Source: an uncultured Flavobacteriia bacterium (GTDB lineage: Bacteria; Bacteroidota; Bacteroidia; Flavobacteriales_D; Crocinitomicaceae). From it: a DNA stretch of 6,893 bases. The first letter of the stretch is position 1; every line of letters begins with the position of its first letter. Where the stretch lies: contig CAIYQV010000083.1 in the NCBI GenBank assembly GCA_903928365.1, positions 1 through 6,893 of the forward strand, written 5' to 3'. The notes below the pieces were generated by a model. It was not told the DNA's origin. It searched no databases and was given only the letters and a program-made list of their open reading frames with translations. This document shows, piece after piece, positions 5,835-6,893 of the stretch. A program made the translations under genes and the position numbers.

Positions 5835-6585
5835 CCTGACCTAAATGGGAATCAAAAAGTTGTACGGAATGTCCAAGTTTCACTAATTTATCCCGCACTG
5901 TTTTTAAAGCGCATGAGGTGACATGATCGAGCATCTCGTATTGAACAAAATCAAAGTTTTCTGCATCATCTTTTGGTCTGTAGATCGCTTCAGGTTCGTT
6001 TTTAACGAGTTGTTCCAGATCTTTCAGCTGGGCTGAATTTAAAAAAAGTGGATACAGCTCTTCCTGGTAAAGAATGTAATGAACCAAGGAATAAAACGAC
6101 ATGTCGTAAGACCCATCCAGTTTACCCAGATAGAATTTACCATACCCATAATGAGTCAGTACCTTAAAATCAAAATCGTCAGAAAGTTCCTTTTTGTTTT
6201 CCTTTATGATATTGATTAAAATTTCATTTATACGAGGAACGATCGCCCCGGCCGGATCATCTGAATGCGAAAAATTATTTTTAACCAACCTGACATAGGA
6301 CAAACACGTTTTGGTGTCTTCGTATTTCTTGCCTTCACCCATGTGAAAGGCGATGGCATCCCTCGACCCCGGATACACTTCCTCTGAACACCAGTAGTAA
6401 TCCTTCTGAAATTTGGTCAATTTCGAGGTTTTGTTTTCTGTGCGAATCGCCTTGAACTCAGCACTCGATGGCAATCTCCAATCATTTCCGGCATCAATGG
6501 CATATTGAACGGCTTCTTTCCACCGCATTTTTTTTGGAGCATCTTCCGTATAAACCTCCAGGTTGTTCAATAATAACTTATCCAT
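5827..6585 (-). CDS. DUF1566-like domain protein with unknown C-terminal domain
   Basis: A 252-residue protein without a signal peptide or membrane segment, hence probably cytoplasmic. Residues 1-103 carry the hallmarks of the DUF1566 (Lcl C-terminal-like, C-type-lectin-related) fold. These are RWKEAVQYA (21-29), GNDWRLPSSAEFKAI (33-47), YYWCSEE (63-69), AIAFHMGEG (78-86) and YVRLVK (97-102). This is the usual order W-x-x-A, WRLP, YW-S-E and RLV. Residues 110-252 are a separate, mostly helical domain that I do not recognise, rich in Tyr and acidic residues (for example HYGYGKFYLGKLDGSYDM at 145-162). DUF1566 domains are often found in exported proteins, so a cytoplasmic version is less usual. 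Upstream of the ATG the leader reads TTAGGGTT, a weak ribosome-binding site. The gene is divergent from the peptidase-like gene at 6688. Confidence 0.7.
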   Translation of the reverse strand: MDKLLLNNLEVYTEDAPKKMRWKEAVQYAIDAGNDWRLPSSAEFKAIRTENKTSKLTKFQKDYYWCSEEVYPGSRDAIAFHMGEGKKYEDTKTCLSYVRLVKNNFSHSDDPAGAIVPRINEILINIIKENKKELSDDFDFKVLTHYGYGKFYLGKLDGSYDMSFYSLVHYILYQEELYPLFLNSAQLKDLEQLVKNEPEAIYRPKDDAENFDFVQYEMLDHVTSCALKTVRDKLVKLGHSVQLFDSHLGQEE

Positions 6586-6687
6586 AACCCTAATTTAATT
6601 ATTTCCTGAAAACTTTTCTGATCTGAATTTACATCCATTTGTTATGGCCCCGGATTTACTGCATTATCCATTTTCAAAATACACCAA

Positions 6688-6893
6688 ATGAATGCAGTTG
6701 ACACATTACATCATTTCCTTAATCAACCTCTGTGGCAAACTGAAACGGTCTTTGATGCATACAGACAGAAAGATTCCTTGTTCCACGCTCATCCTACCGA
6801 TCCCAAGCAGCGATTTCTTTTCATTGAAGGGAAACGGGAGAACAAGGCAGTACTGGTAGCACATGCCGATACAGTTTGGGATGAGGCTTACAC
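6688..6893 (+). CDS. Probable zinc peptidase (M20/M28-like), 3' end outside window
   Basis: The first 68 residues of a protein that runs off the window with no stop codon. It opens MNAVDTLHHFLNQPLW, has no signal peptide, and reaches a hydrophobic strand VLVAHADTVWDEAY (55-68). His59-x-Asp61-Thr after a strand is the first metal-binding motif of co-catalytic zinc exopeptidases and deacylases (M20/M28/M42 type), where His and Asp bind zinc. Before it, RFLFIEGKREN (42-52) fits the strand-turn that precedes this motif in such enzymes. The start is chosen because the ATG at 6688 is the first in the frame, and another ATG four bases on is in a different frame. The 102-bp gap to the divergent gene shows no exact promoter box. 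The call rests on one motif. Confidence 0.55.
   Translation, partial: MNAVDTLHHFLNQPLWQTETVFDAYRQKDSLFHAHPTDPKQRFLFIEGKRENKAVLVAHADTVWDEAY

Noticed and set aside
1..6893. One single defence operon covering the window
   Set aside because: Genes run in both directions with convergent hairpins, no nuclease or other recognisable effector is visible, and the right end looks like an ordinary peptidase gene. Only the STAND NTPase hints at conflict biology.

Overview
This 6.9-kb window looks like an accessory region from a member of the Bacteroidota. Three things point that way: an exact TAnnTTTG-type box, leaders with little Shine-Dalgarno signal, and a short DUF481-like outer-membrane protein of a Gram-negative envelope. 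No rRNA, tRNA, CRISPR array, transposase or integrase was seen. The phylum assignment is an inference. No gene symbol is assigned because none of the genes is recognised beyond family level.

Left part (1-2242, all +): first the 3' portion of a STAND/NACHT-type NTPase that enters from outside the window and stops abruptly after its nucleotide-binding core. A secreted-then-anchored protein of unknown function begins 18 bp later, in the same reading frame as the NTPase. A 95-residue coiled-coil protein follows.

Middle (2327-4277): a minus-strand AAA+ ATPase of the CbbX/SpoVK type with an unusual N-terminal membrane anchor. It is divergent, across 31 bp, from a plus-strand DUF481-like beta-barrel protein. 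A hairpin lies where the coiled-coil gene and the ATPase gene converge.

Right part (4337-6893): a striking small protein made of six 20-residue repeats built around [ST]-Y-S-S-D-[IV], then two tandem paralogous two-helix membrane proteins. Next comes a convergent minus-strand gene joining a DUF1566-like domain to an unknown C-terminal domain. Last, divergent from it, is the start of a probable zinc peptidase cut by the window end.

How the genes work together is not clear. The STAND NTPase resembles regulators found in bacterial conflict and signalling systems, and several neighbours are small membrane or envelope proteins. However, genes point both ways and are separated by terminator-like hairpins, so the region reads as several short transcription units and not as one operon. 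The best candidates for something undescribed are the repeat protein at 4337-4756, the paralog pair at 4826-5813, and the truncated NTPase next to an in-frame secreted protein.
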